From positions 128,506 to 192,505 of the forward strand of contig NZ_SSHJ01000008.1 in NCBI RefSeq assembly GCF_005925345.1: DNA of 64,000 nt, written 5' to 3'. Below, piece after piece: positions 39,417 through 49,300 of this stretch (the stretch's first letter is position 1; every line of letters starts with the position of its first letter). This DNA is from Pedobacter ureilyticus (GTDB lineage: Bacteria > Bacteroidota > Bacteroidia > Sphingobacteriales > Sphingobacteriaceae). The notes beneath the pieces are model-generated. The model had not been told where the DNA came from. It saw only the letters and a list, made by a program, of their open reading frames with translations, and searched no databases. The translations under genes and the position numbers were made by a program.

Positions 39417-42191
39417 TTACATTCTTCTGCCTGTACCACCCATCCTAAAGTTGCCTTGGCCTCTGCCTTGCTGTTGCGGGCTCATACCTGCAATGGTACT
39501 TAGCGAATAAGTGAAAGAGAACATAAAATAGCGTTTCAACACGTTAAAGTTTTGATCAACAATAGCGTTGGCACTTGCATTACGAATAACACCCGTATTT
39601 TCGTTAAACAAATCATTTACCGAAAGCTTAAATGTTCCTTTATTTTTGAAGAACTGACGACTAATGTAAGCGTTAACCTGGGTATAGTCTGCATTTGCCG
39701 GACCTCTACCCGTTAAGCTATTGTAAGTAACGTCTGTTTGCAAACGGATATTCCCAGGAAACATATAACTGATATCGATATTAGGCGATAAGGTATAGAA
39801 GTTTGTAGTTTGACCAATGGTATAATTACTATGATCCCATCTACCAGAAACACCCGCAATTAAATCTAATTTATCCATATTAGAAACTAATTTATAGCCA
39901 TTTCTAATCCCAATAGACTTGGTTACATTCTCTAAGCCTTCGGTAACGTTGGTACCTTGACTTGCCGACAAACCGCCGTCTATCTGAAGATTTAATTTAT
40001 TGCCTTTAATAATTGGCAGACCTAAGCTACCAAATAAGTTTGCGCTGTAATTTCCTTTAACGTTTACATAGCCATTTTCAATCTTTCCCAAATCATCTCC
40101 AGCCTCGGTAATTTCTCTTTGTGCATTACCAAAATCATTAAATGTTTGTGTAATAAATGCTCCCAAAAACAAAGTACGATAACTCGCAAAATCAAAATTA
40201 TTATAAAAAATTCTTAAGTTATTAGAGAATGAAGGCTTTAAATTTGGATTACCTAAAGGCACTGTTTGCGTGTTGGTATTGTCTCTTACTGGTTGTATTT
40301 GATCAATACCCGGTTGGTTAGTTCTACCATCATAGCGAATGTTTAAGCGCTTAGAGTTGCTAAAGTTATACCTAAATTGTGCAGAAGGGGTAATATTGAA
40401 AAAATCTTGTTTAAATAAAAAGCCGGTAGTAAGGTTATCGTTTGCTCTATTGGTAAGTTGTCCAGCTACACCTACATTCCAATTGTATTTCTTCTCATTT
40501 TTATTTAAACTAAAACCTAAGGCATTGGTCCAGGTTGTGTTTTCGAATTCATTGCTATAATCTATGTTTACCACATCATACTGTTGGGTTCCGTTATTAA
40601 AATCGTAAACCAAACGCTGCCTATTATCATGCATATAGGCGTTCTGTAAGTTAAACTCTAAGCTCAAAGTTTTAGACAACGGCTCTGTATACACCAATCG
40701 GGCAGTATTACTAAACGAGTTTACATTGTTGTTAGTTAACTGATCTAAATTTCTATTTGGAAGCCCATCTAGCGTTTCCGGATTTTTATTGAAATTATCC
40801 GCTTCGCTATCGTTGATATTTGTGTTTACATTTAAGGAAAGCGTACGTCCACGGCGAAGAAACTTTCTCCTTAGTAACAAGTTGTTACTAATTGATGGAG
40901 CCTTAGAGCCAGTAATCAAATTCTGCGTACCCACCGCATTTCCGGCAGTATTCATCCTGTCGTAACTACTGAAACTATTTGCACTATTATCTGTGTAAGA
41001 AATATTTGGCTGTATCCTAATTGAAGTTGCCGAGTCCAATTTAGTGTCAATCATAAAGTTTAAACGATGGTTTAATCGCTCGGTAGTACTTTCAGAGTTT
41101 TCTAAACTGGTAGTTGTTCTATTATCGCTCAAAAACCTTTGCGTGCTAGAAGTATTGGTGTTGAATAATGATGTTTTATTAAAGAAGTAACTTCCGTTAA
41201 ATTGCATACCATCATCAAATGTATCAGCAAAATCTATACCTGCTGCACTGGTAGTAGTAATACCTTGCTGCGTACCGCCGCCGCCAAACATCTGACCACG
41301 GCCACCGCCGCCGCCGCCAACACCACCGCCGAAGTTTTGCTTGTTCACGTTATTAAACTGACCTAAAAGCGTAATTCTTTGAGAACCATCAAAACGGTTG
41401 AGGTTGATATTTACATCATGACGCTCGTCTGTACCATAACCCGCCGTAGCATTTCCGATGTAACCTTTGTTTTTAATGCCATTTTTGGTAACGATATTTA
41501 AAATCTTTTCGCGGTTACCATCATCAACACCCGAGAATTTCGATTGCTCAGACATGTCATCAATGATTTGGATTTTATCTACCATATCCGCAGGTAAGTT
41601 TCTGGTGGCCAACAACGGGTCGTTACCCATAAAGTCTTTACCATCTACTCTTACTCTTTTGATCGTTTCTCCTTGGGTGGTTACCGTACCGTCTTTAGCA
41701 ACATCTACGCCTGGTACTTTTTTCAGTAGATCTTCTACTACCGAGTTCTCTTTAACTTTTAGCGTAGAAGCATTGATCTCTAAAGTATCTTTTTTTACCA
41801 CCACAGGCGGCGTTTCTCCTTTAATTTCTACACCTTGTAGTGTAACCCCGGTATCCTCCATTAAAAGCTCGCCAAAGTTAATACTAGGCTTAGCTGCGGT
41901 TAACTCAAAATCTTTATTAATCGTTTTTAAGCCTAAATAAACTACATATAACCTGTATTTACCAGCGGCAATATTATTAACAGAGAAAGTACCGTTAGCA
42001 CTGGTAGATGTTGCACCAACCACTGCAGAATCGGCACTTAACTTTTTAATGGCAATAGAAGCATAGTCTATTGGTTGTTTGTCTTTTTGATTTAATACTT
42101 TGCCGCTTACAGTACCCTGCGCTTGTGCAAAAGCCATATTGACAAGGCAAAGCATAGCCAATAATAAAAATCGTTGTAAATGTTTGTTCAT
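39417..42191 (-). CDS. large outer-membrane beta-barrel protein with carboxypeptidase-regulatory-like N-domain
   Basis: 924 residues. Signal peptide about 1-24 (VNMAFAQAQ). About 25-115 is a CarboxypepD_reg-like beta-sandwich (GTVSGKVLNQKDKQPIDYAS). About 130-230 is a plug-like domain (VVEDLLKKVPGVDVAKDGTV, GKDFMGNDPLLATRNLP). The rest is a long barrel of the outer-membrane-protein beta-barrel family related to TonB-dependent receptors; I see no clear TonB box. A Gly-rich loop (about 285-310) and a Gly/Gln/Arg-rich tail after the last strand are unusual. Substrate unknown. It is 205 nt from feoA, on the same strand, with no evidence of co-regulation. Confidence 0.82.
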   Translation of the reverse strand: MNKHLQRFLLLAMLCLVNMAFAQAQGTVSGKVLNQKDKQPIDYASIAIKKLSADSAVVGATSTSANGTFSVNNIAAGKYRLYVVYLGLKTINKDFELTAAKPSINFGELLMEDTGVTLQGVEIKGETPPVVVKKDTLEINASTLKVKENSVVEDLLKKVPGVDVAKDGTVTTQGETIKRVRVDGKDFMGNDPLLATRNLPADMVDKIQIIDDMSEQSKFSGVDDGNREKILNIVTKNGIKNKGYIGNATAGYGTDERHDVNINLNRFDGSQRITLLGQFNNVNKQNFGGGVGGGGGGRGQMFGGGGTQQGITTTSAAGIDFADTFDDGMQFNGSYFFNKTSLFNTNTSSTQRFLSDNRTTTSLENSESTTERLNHRLNFMIDTKLDSATSIRIQPNISYTDNSANSFSSYDRMNTAGNAVGTQNLITGSKAPSISNNLLLRRKFLRRGRTLSLNVNTNINDSEADNFNKNPETLDGLPNRNLDQLTNNNVNSFSNTARLVYTEPLSKTLSLEFNLQNAYMHDNRQRLVYDFNNGTQQYDVVNIDYSNEFENTTWTNALGFSLNKNEKKYNWNVGVAGQLTNRANDNLTTGFLFKQDFFNITPSAQFRYNFSNSKRLNIRYDGRTNQPGIDQIQPVRDNTNTQTVPLGNPNLKPSFSNNLRIFYNNFDFASYRTLFLGAFITQTFNDFGNAQREITEAGDDLGKIENGYVNVKGNYSANLFGSLGLPIIKGNKLNLQIDGGLSASQGTNVTEGLENVTKSIGIRNGYKLVSNMDKLDLIAGVSGRWDHSNYTIGQTTNFYTLSPNIDISYMFPGNIRLQTDVTYNSLTGRGPANADYTQVNAYISRQFFKNKGTFKLSVNDLFNENTGVIRNASANAIVDQNFNVLKRYFMFSFTYSLSTIAGMSPQQQGRGQGNFRMGGTGRRM

Positions 42192-42459
42192 TCGATGTGT
42201 GAATATTTATTTTTTTGAATTACCTATCAGACTACTAAAAGCCCTAAAAGTTTGTTGAGGAATGTTAAAAGCGCAGTAACATTTTAAATACAACTAACTT
42301 TATCGTTACAAAAGCTAGTTTGCAAATAAAAGTTCAGGAAGCATATTGGGGAATTAAATGCTTTTTTGACGTGAGTGAGGTATTTTTGGGCATTTGCAGC
42401 TAGGTTTAAAAATACTACAAGATTGCAATACCGCTAACAGAAAAAAAATTAAAAAGAGA
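42192..42459. other. intergenic, no feature recognised
   Basis: 268 nt upstream of the outer-membrane protein gene and downstream of the vanZ-like gene. AT-rich. I find no ORF, hairpin or exact TAnnTTTG match on the minus strand. Confidence 0.5.
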
Positions 42460-42867
42460 TTAAACCTTGTCTTCATTGTAATTTGATCGGTGCAAAAGTA
42501 CATAACTAAACACGCCCATTAAGCAACCTATCATGTCACTAGCAAAATCCCACCACTCGGCAGAGCGATAGGTAAACATTTTCCATTGTAGCAATTCTAT
42601 ACCGCCGCCAATAACTACAGATATCATGATGATTTTGAAAATAGTGAGCGAACGGAAGCTATAGTTATGCTGATATTTTATCTTTCCGTAGAATAGTAAA
42701 ATGGTGAGTACATAAAAAAAGCCTAGATGGGCAAGTTTATCGAAACCAGTAAAGAAAAAGCCGGGTGAGTGGCTTGCTTTAGATAAATCTATATTGCAAA
42801 GCACTAAAGTTACAACTGCCCAAAGTATGGCCCAACGTTGATACTTTAGTGCTTTAAAACTGGGCAT
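42460..42867 (-). CDS. VanZ-family membrane protein
   Basis: About 135 residues from the ATG at 42867, one nt after the gcvH stop; the frame reaches a TTG four codons earlier that would overlap gcvH. Four helices. The VanZ pattern is visible: FDKLAHLGFFYVLTILLFY, then GGGIELLQWKMFTYRSAEWWDFASDMIGC-type spacing with E, Q, R and D conserved. VanZ raises teicoplanin resistance in enterococci, but the general function of the family is unknown. It belongs to the gcvH-sprA-ruvA cluster. Confidence 0.85.
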   Translation of the reverse strand: MPSFKALKYQRWAILWAVVTLVLCNIDLSKASHSPGFFFTGFDKLAHLGFFYVLTILLFYGKIKYQHNYSFRSLTIFKIIMISVVIGGGIELLQWKMFTYRSAEWWDFASDMIGCLMGVFSYVLLHRSNYNEDKV

Positions 42868-42868
42868 A

Positions 42869-43249
42869 TTAAGCGCCAATCAATGCTTTATATTCGTCTG
42901 CACCAAGCAAACCATCTACATCACTAGCATTAGCTAAAGTTACTTTAACCATCCATCCTTGTCCATAAGGATCTGAGTTTACCAGCTCAGGATTGTCGTT
43001 TAATGCCGAATTAAATTCGCTTACTGTACCTGCAACAGGCATGAAAAGATCAGAAACCGTTTTAACTGCTTCTACAGTACCAAACACTTCTTCTGCTGCA
43101 ACTTCTGCACCCACAGTGTTGATATCAATATAAACAATATCTCCTAATTCTCTTTGTGCAAAATCAGTAATACCGATGGTGGCTTCGTTACCTGATACCG
43201 ACACCCATTCGTGGTCTTTTGTGTATTTTAACTCTGATGGAAAGTTCAT
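42869..43249 (-). CDS. gcvH: glycine cleavage system H protein
   Basis: 126 residues, normal length. Carries the lipoyl arm that shuttles the aminomethyl group between the P, T and L proteins. Lipoyl-lysine is Lys63 in [16 protein letters not shown]. Start [18 protein letters not shown] is typical. A -7 element TAACTTTG lies about 45 nt upstream, so it likely has its own promoter, and vanZ follows directly. Confidence 0.97.
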   Translation of the reverse strand: MNFPSELKYTKDHEWVSVSGNEATIGITDFAQRELGDIVYIDINTVGAEVAAEEVFGTVEAVKTVSDLFMPVAGTVSEFNSALNDNPELVNSDPYGQGWMVKVTLANASDVDGLLGADEYKALIGA

Positions 43250-43293
43250 TTTTATATGATTAAGTTTGTTTATTTTTTTAACGGATTAAAGTC

Positions 43294-43301
43294 CAAAGTT
43301 A
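43294..43301 (-). promoter_or_regulatory. -7 element TAACTTTG before gcvH
   Basis: Minus-strand TAACTTTG, exact TAnnTTTG, 45 nt before the gcvH ATG and identical to those before ileS and maeB. The -33 element is unclear. Confidence 0.5.
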
Positions 43302-43357
43302 ATGATTTTTGTCGGGGCGAAAAATCTTTCTTACTGTTGTAAAAAAATGTTTGTTTT

Positions 43358-46300
43358 TTAATTTAATGTCGCTCTTAAGCTAAAACCAAAATTGCTGAAC
43401 GAGGTATTGAACGATTGCGAAGTATAAGGTTTGGTAATATTCGAATCGTAGAATAAACGTACGTTAAAACGCTGGTTCAGTACATAATCTACGCTTGGGC
43501 GTAAGGTAATGTTTTTTGCTCCAGAAGACACTTCGGCCTCTACAATGTCTGCTCTGTAAATTACCGTTTTGTTATCACGAACTGAGATATCCAACTTAAA
43601 ATCCATGTTGTTATCCATTTTTAACTGCTTAAACAAGCCAAACGGAAAACGGAATTTTGTTGTGCGGTAACCCAAGCCAAACACCAAGTTATTTTCTGAA
43701 AGATGAGCCAATTGACTATTTGACAAACTTAAGCCCAACAATCTGGTTTTGTTAATTTCGAAGTTAAGGGTCATATTGTTTTTCAAACGAGTATCGATCC
43801 CAACCAAAGGCGCAAACTGCTCGGCAATACTTACCTGCGCAAATTGATACAATGGCAAGAAGTTACCGTTTACATCCTTACTGCTAGCGAAACCATCAAC
43901 CTCCTCGTACCTTAGCAAGCTGTTAAAGCCGTTTACGCTATACACCGAACGATAACCATGCCTTAAGCTCATTTCAGAAAAACGATCGGCAATGAAACCA
44001 TACTTTGTTAGGCCAGAATAGGTTAATCGCCAGTTTGGCAATGGTATTTTAGGCAATGCATTTAAGCTTGATGAATTGGCATCTTTACCGGTATAAGCAG
44101 CTAAGAACGAAAGTACTACCACATCTTGCGAGCTCTTATCGTAACCATTTGCATAACCCGCTGTAACACCACCCGAGTTAGGATTTCGTGCTCCTAACCT
44201 ACGCGAAATTACCGACCTGTTATTCATAAACTCGTTAAACACTCCAGAGAGCGTGCTGCCGCTTTTATCTTTAAATGCCGTACCAAAAGTAATGGTAGAG
44301 ATGCTATAGTCGCCTGTTGTATTTGGACTTAAATTGGTAAATCCGCCAGAAGGCACATCGTATTTAAAGTTGGTAGAATAGTTTAATGTACGGTTTTTAC
44401 TCGCTGTTAAAGTTACCTTTAAGTCTTTTAGCGGTTCTATCGTACTCGTTAACTGAAAATCTTCGCGAAGCGTGTTTACATACAATTGCATCTGATTTTC
44501 GTCGGTGGTAATCCATCCGTTGTTAACGGCCATCAACCTGATGTCTCTTTGGCTACCGAATACGAAGCCTAAACCCGGTGCACCGCTAACATCATCTATA
44601 CCAAAGAACTTTGTTTTTGGCAGATAACCCGGCAAGAAAGTTCCTTTTGTTTGGGTAAATGCAACGTTCACATTTTTGATACTGGTTAGCAAGCCAACCA
44701 TGAAGTTCGAAAACTTAAATACCGTATCCCGATTGTTGAGTGTTCGCCTAATAAAGCCAAACTTATTGTACAGCGAAGCCATATTTAAGGTAGGATTTAC
44801 CTGTATAGTTCTCGAGTTTTGAATGGTATTACCTAAATCAATTGTTGGATCATTTAAGGTAGACAATGCCTCTGTTTGCCAAGTAAAGGTAGTTCCGTAA
44901 GTAGTGGCTACGGTCATCCAGTCCATACCCGGAATTTTATTGATTGGCCAGTTGTATCTTACATTTAAGCTATGGTTATAATCGGTGGTTCTTCCTAAGC
45001 TTTTAAGGTTATTCCAAAGTGTGTCTCTTTTTAAACCATTTATACGTCCTTCTGGCTCATCAATAATGGAGTAGTTGGTGGCATCAAAATCTAAGCTTAA
45101 TGATTTGGTTAAATCCCAAGCAATGCCATACACCCTCGTTACCTGAAAATTCTTGTTAAAGGTGGTATTAATTGGAATATAGTTATTTGGATCGTTGTTT
45201 CTCAGTGTATTTTCTGAGTAGAAACGATCGAAATCTATCCTAAAATTAATTGCATTTGGCAATAAAGAAAAATTGAAATCCTTCAATAACTTTAAGGTAT
45301 TGGATTTAATCAGTTTATCAAATGGCTGATAGCTTTTGGAGTTATAGCTGTAATTATAAGCTAAGGAAGCTTTGTAAGTATTTTGTATGGTAGATTGGTT
45401 GATAAAATCGCGATGCGACAACTTACTTTGCGCATAAGAAATATTGAAGTTTTCTATATCCCAAAGCCTTACTTTTGCATCTTCTTTCACTCTATCTTTG
45501 CGCACATTGGTAAAGGCCAAACTACTACGGGTGGTATAATCCTGTGCAAAGTTTAATATCGAATCTCTTTGTGCTTTGTTAGCAGCATCCAACGCTTTAG
45601 ACAATTCGATATCTGGTGTACGCGGATCGAACTGCGGAGTGGCCACCTGCTTAGAATAGCTCACAAACATAGGTACTTTAACCCCACTTGTTTTTGGCAA
45701 AAACTTACCTAATTCCATGTTCGAAGAAATATCAAAAGCGGTATGATCTGCCCTACTACGTTCGCTCACTTTGCTATCTATTGAACCAAAACCTACGGTA
45801 GATCTAGTTCCCGATACGTTTACATCAGCAAAATCGGCAAGTTTCATGCTCATTCTAGCAGTTGCTGCCCAGCCGCCACGTTCATCAAACTCAGTTAAGC
45901 GCAGTTCGTTAAACCAAACTTGGGCGTACTTGGCTAAGCCATCATCATCCGTAGGAGAGCCTGTTGCTCCCCGCAACGGGTTTTTAACGCCGAGCATATA
46001 CACCCGCACCTTACTCATATCTGGCTGCCCTTTTACAATGATGGTATTTACGCCATCGCTGTAACGGAATGGTTGGTTAATTGGCCAAGGGCCCGCACCT
46101 AAACGGGCATTGTTACGAGCAATTTTCGCTTTTTGAAACAACTCGAGCTCAATATCTAACTTATTATCCTCAGGCCAAATAGCGTACGGATCGCTTGTGC
46201 CCGCCTGCGTTACTCGTAAGGGTTTATTGTATTCGTAATAGTTATCGTCATTATCGGTACCAATTCGTAAAAAGGCACTTAAATCATTATTTTCTAAAGC

Positions 46301-49300
46301 GTGTATCCCATCGCCCTCCAAATGGACATACATTTCTAATCGCTTATAAGATCTAAAATCGTTGATACCCGTTTTAAACGCAGCCCTACCGTAACCATCT
46401 CGTAAATCTTTTACAATTAACGATAGCGATTGCTCATTCTGACGAGTATCTCCCCTATAGTTACTAAAATCGCGTTCTCTTTCTATACCCGGAGGAACAA
46501 CATAAGGGATTGGCGTTCTTCTTCCGTTTTCTTCAATATTTACAGTCCCTAATTCCAAAATAGAATTATCTGCTGGCGGCGTTAAGCCCAAGCTAGGATC
46601 TGCAATTACTTTATTACTTTCGTTTTTGGCATTGTACTGTCTCCACTCGCCACGCACAAACTGAATTTTTGCGAACCTTAAAACAGCGGTATCGGCAAAA
46701 TCGGTCATAAACATCCTTACAAAACGGATAGATTTAAAATCTTGAATACCGCCCATTGCTCTCTCATATTGTGCCAAAGGAATACGGATTTGATACCAAG
46801 TAGCATTTTGCGTTTGCCCGTTTGCCAACTTTACAGAAGAAACTACTTTATCTGTTACGAAACCTTGCCCTACCTGCAAATCTCCCGGACGAATAGAAAC
46901 CTTATATTGAAAATATTCGTCAGACTGGGTCATGTTGTTATCACGGTTCACATCTTCGCCATCGGGCAAGGCCGTAGAAGCAGAGTTTTCCAGTCCTAGC
47001 TCTTGCTGCGATTGTTGCGAAGTTTTAGAGTTGCCCTCTAAACCGTTAAAATTCATGTATCTTTTTAAGATACCCGCATTTTCTTGATCTAATGCCCCAC
47101 CTCTAAAATAAGCGTAATCATCTGACGACGGATCATTCTCGAATGCAACAGCAGCATCAGGATTTAACAACGCTTTAATCTGGTTAATTTCGTTTTGGAA
47201 CTTGGCTCTTTCATTGCTATTAGATAAACCATCCAAACCTACATCTTGTGCACGCCTAACATTTGGATCATTGTCGAAAACCTGTACCACTGGCTGTAAC
47301 TTGGCTACCCTACCCCAAATCGTTTCATCGTATTTGGTTGGGTCATCCCCGGCAGGCAAACCGTTTTCAATAGATTTACGGCCGTCTTTTAGAATATCCT
47401 CAGAGATGTTACCAATGTTAAAATATAAATCTCCACCTTGTGAGCCTGGCTTGTACATAAACGGATCCATCATCCAAAGCTCTACATACTCAATATTGTT
47501 GGCTTCAAAATCGTTTACATCTACCCTACGCATTAAACCTCCCCATCTACTCCTTGGGTTTTGCAAAGTTCCGTCTGCATTAAAGCCCGTTGTGGTAAAA
47601 TTGTATGGGCCCCTTATCATTGGGTAGTAAGCCAAATCTAACGTTTGCAGCGTAATGGCCTGCCCAGTACTAATTTGTTTAAACGGAAACACTTCGGTTT
47701 CTAAAACTTCTCTCACATAGTGATTAGAAAGTTCGTTTTTATCGTTACGTAAACCCGCTGGTATTTGCCCTTGCCCTCCTCTACCATAAAAAAGTGGGTC
47801 GATATTATAGAAAGCTATTTTAGCTCTGTTATAGCCATAAGACAAACTTGGAGTTAATGCTGGCGAGCCCTCTGGAAATAATTGAGGCGTACCAGAAATT
47901 TGCCAAGCGATAGCGCTCTTCAAATCTATTACCGATCGAGAAGCCTCAAAATCATCGATATAACTGGTACCACCCTTGCTGCCGCCCATATTTAAGGCAG
48001 ACGGATGCCCTGGAACCAATTGTGCAAACTCTCCGTAAAAGGTAATGTTAGATTTTTCTTTGGTAGAAATTAAAGGAAGTTTATCTACCAGTTTGGTTAA
48101 AAACCTTGATGAAGAGGTATAATTTACGTCCATCCCCCATATAGAGTTGGAAATAGGTTCTTCCCCAAAGTTTACTTTCGGCGTAATTGGCCGCTCGGTA
48201 AGGTTCATAAAGGTACCACCGATATTCAATTTATTATTTACGCGATAATCTCCACGAAGACCAAACAAAGATCGTTGTTGCAAGCCAAAAAGTTCATTGT
48301 TTTCTGTAGAAATACGGATAGATTGGCCCGAGCTCAATAAAGCGGTATTCAAGATTTTTACACGACCGCTCATGTAATCTACCGTATAATCGTTACCCTC
48401 TACCAAAGGAATACTTCCCATAAATACTTTCACAGAGCCTTCGGGCACATTGATGGCATTTAAGCTAAATTCTGAGGAAATCTCTGATTGGTAATGACCC
48501 TTGATGAGGTATCTATCCTTACCAGGGAAATTTTGTTGGGCAACGACTTTGGTAGAATCGTACAATTGCGGATAGGTGTACTTATCTATCAAATTGGTTT
48601 CAGTAGAAACAAACTGACCAGCCAAATCTTTACCAAAAGGCTCTATTACAGGGAAAATGATTCGACCGTTTTGTGGATCTATAGTGACATAACCGCTGAT
48701 GGTATTGGTTAACGAGGTAGCCGACGTACCCGTACCAAAAGTAGGGTTATTGGTAGTGCCTATATTACTTTGCGATGAAGCAAAAGGACTACTTTGGGCT
48801 TCAAAATCAAAAACACCATCGGGCTTACGCTCTTTCTGCTGATTTAGCCGATCTAAAGCTACCGCTTGTAACCAAATTTTATTAGTAGTTCTAGCTCCTT
48901 CGGTAATTACAGCACGCTCTACGCCTGCTGTTTCGTCTATTCTAAAAATATCTAATTTAAAGTTTTGATTACTAATTTGATACCCACCAATGTTATAGAT
49001 GTTTTTCATCATCAAATCCCAAATTGGCAAGTTGGGTTTGGTGGTTTCGTTCTTTAACAGCTTTGCAAATAGAACGTTTGGCGTGGCTTGGTCAAAAGGC
49101 ACATCGGTAGAAAACTCACCCACCTGAAACTCCTGCCCATTGTAGGTATAGCGGTAAGCTACTGCCAACAACTCATCTGTATTTAACTGGACGTTTAAAG
49201 AGATATATCCTAACTGCGGATGCATGGTAAACTCTCTATCGGTAAGTTTACGGGCGTAGGTAATTTTAGCGAAGTTATCTGTAGAACCAGAGCCCTGAAA

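Noticed and set aside
41467..41940. A 157-codon plus-strand frame inside the outer-membrane protein gene
   Set aside because: Antisense shadow of a clear signal-peptide and barrel gene; no domain.
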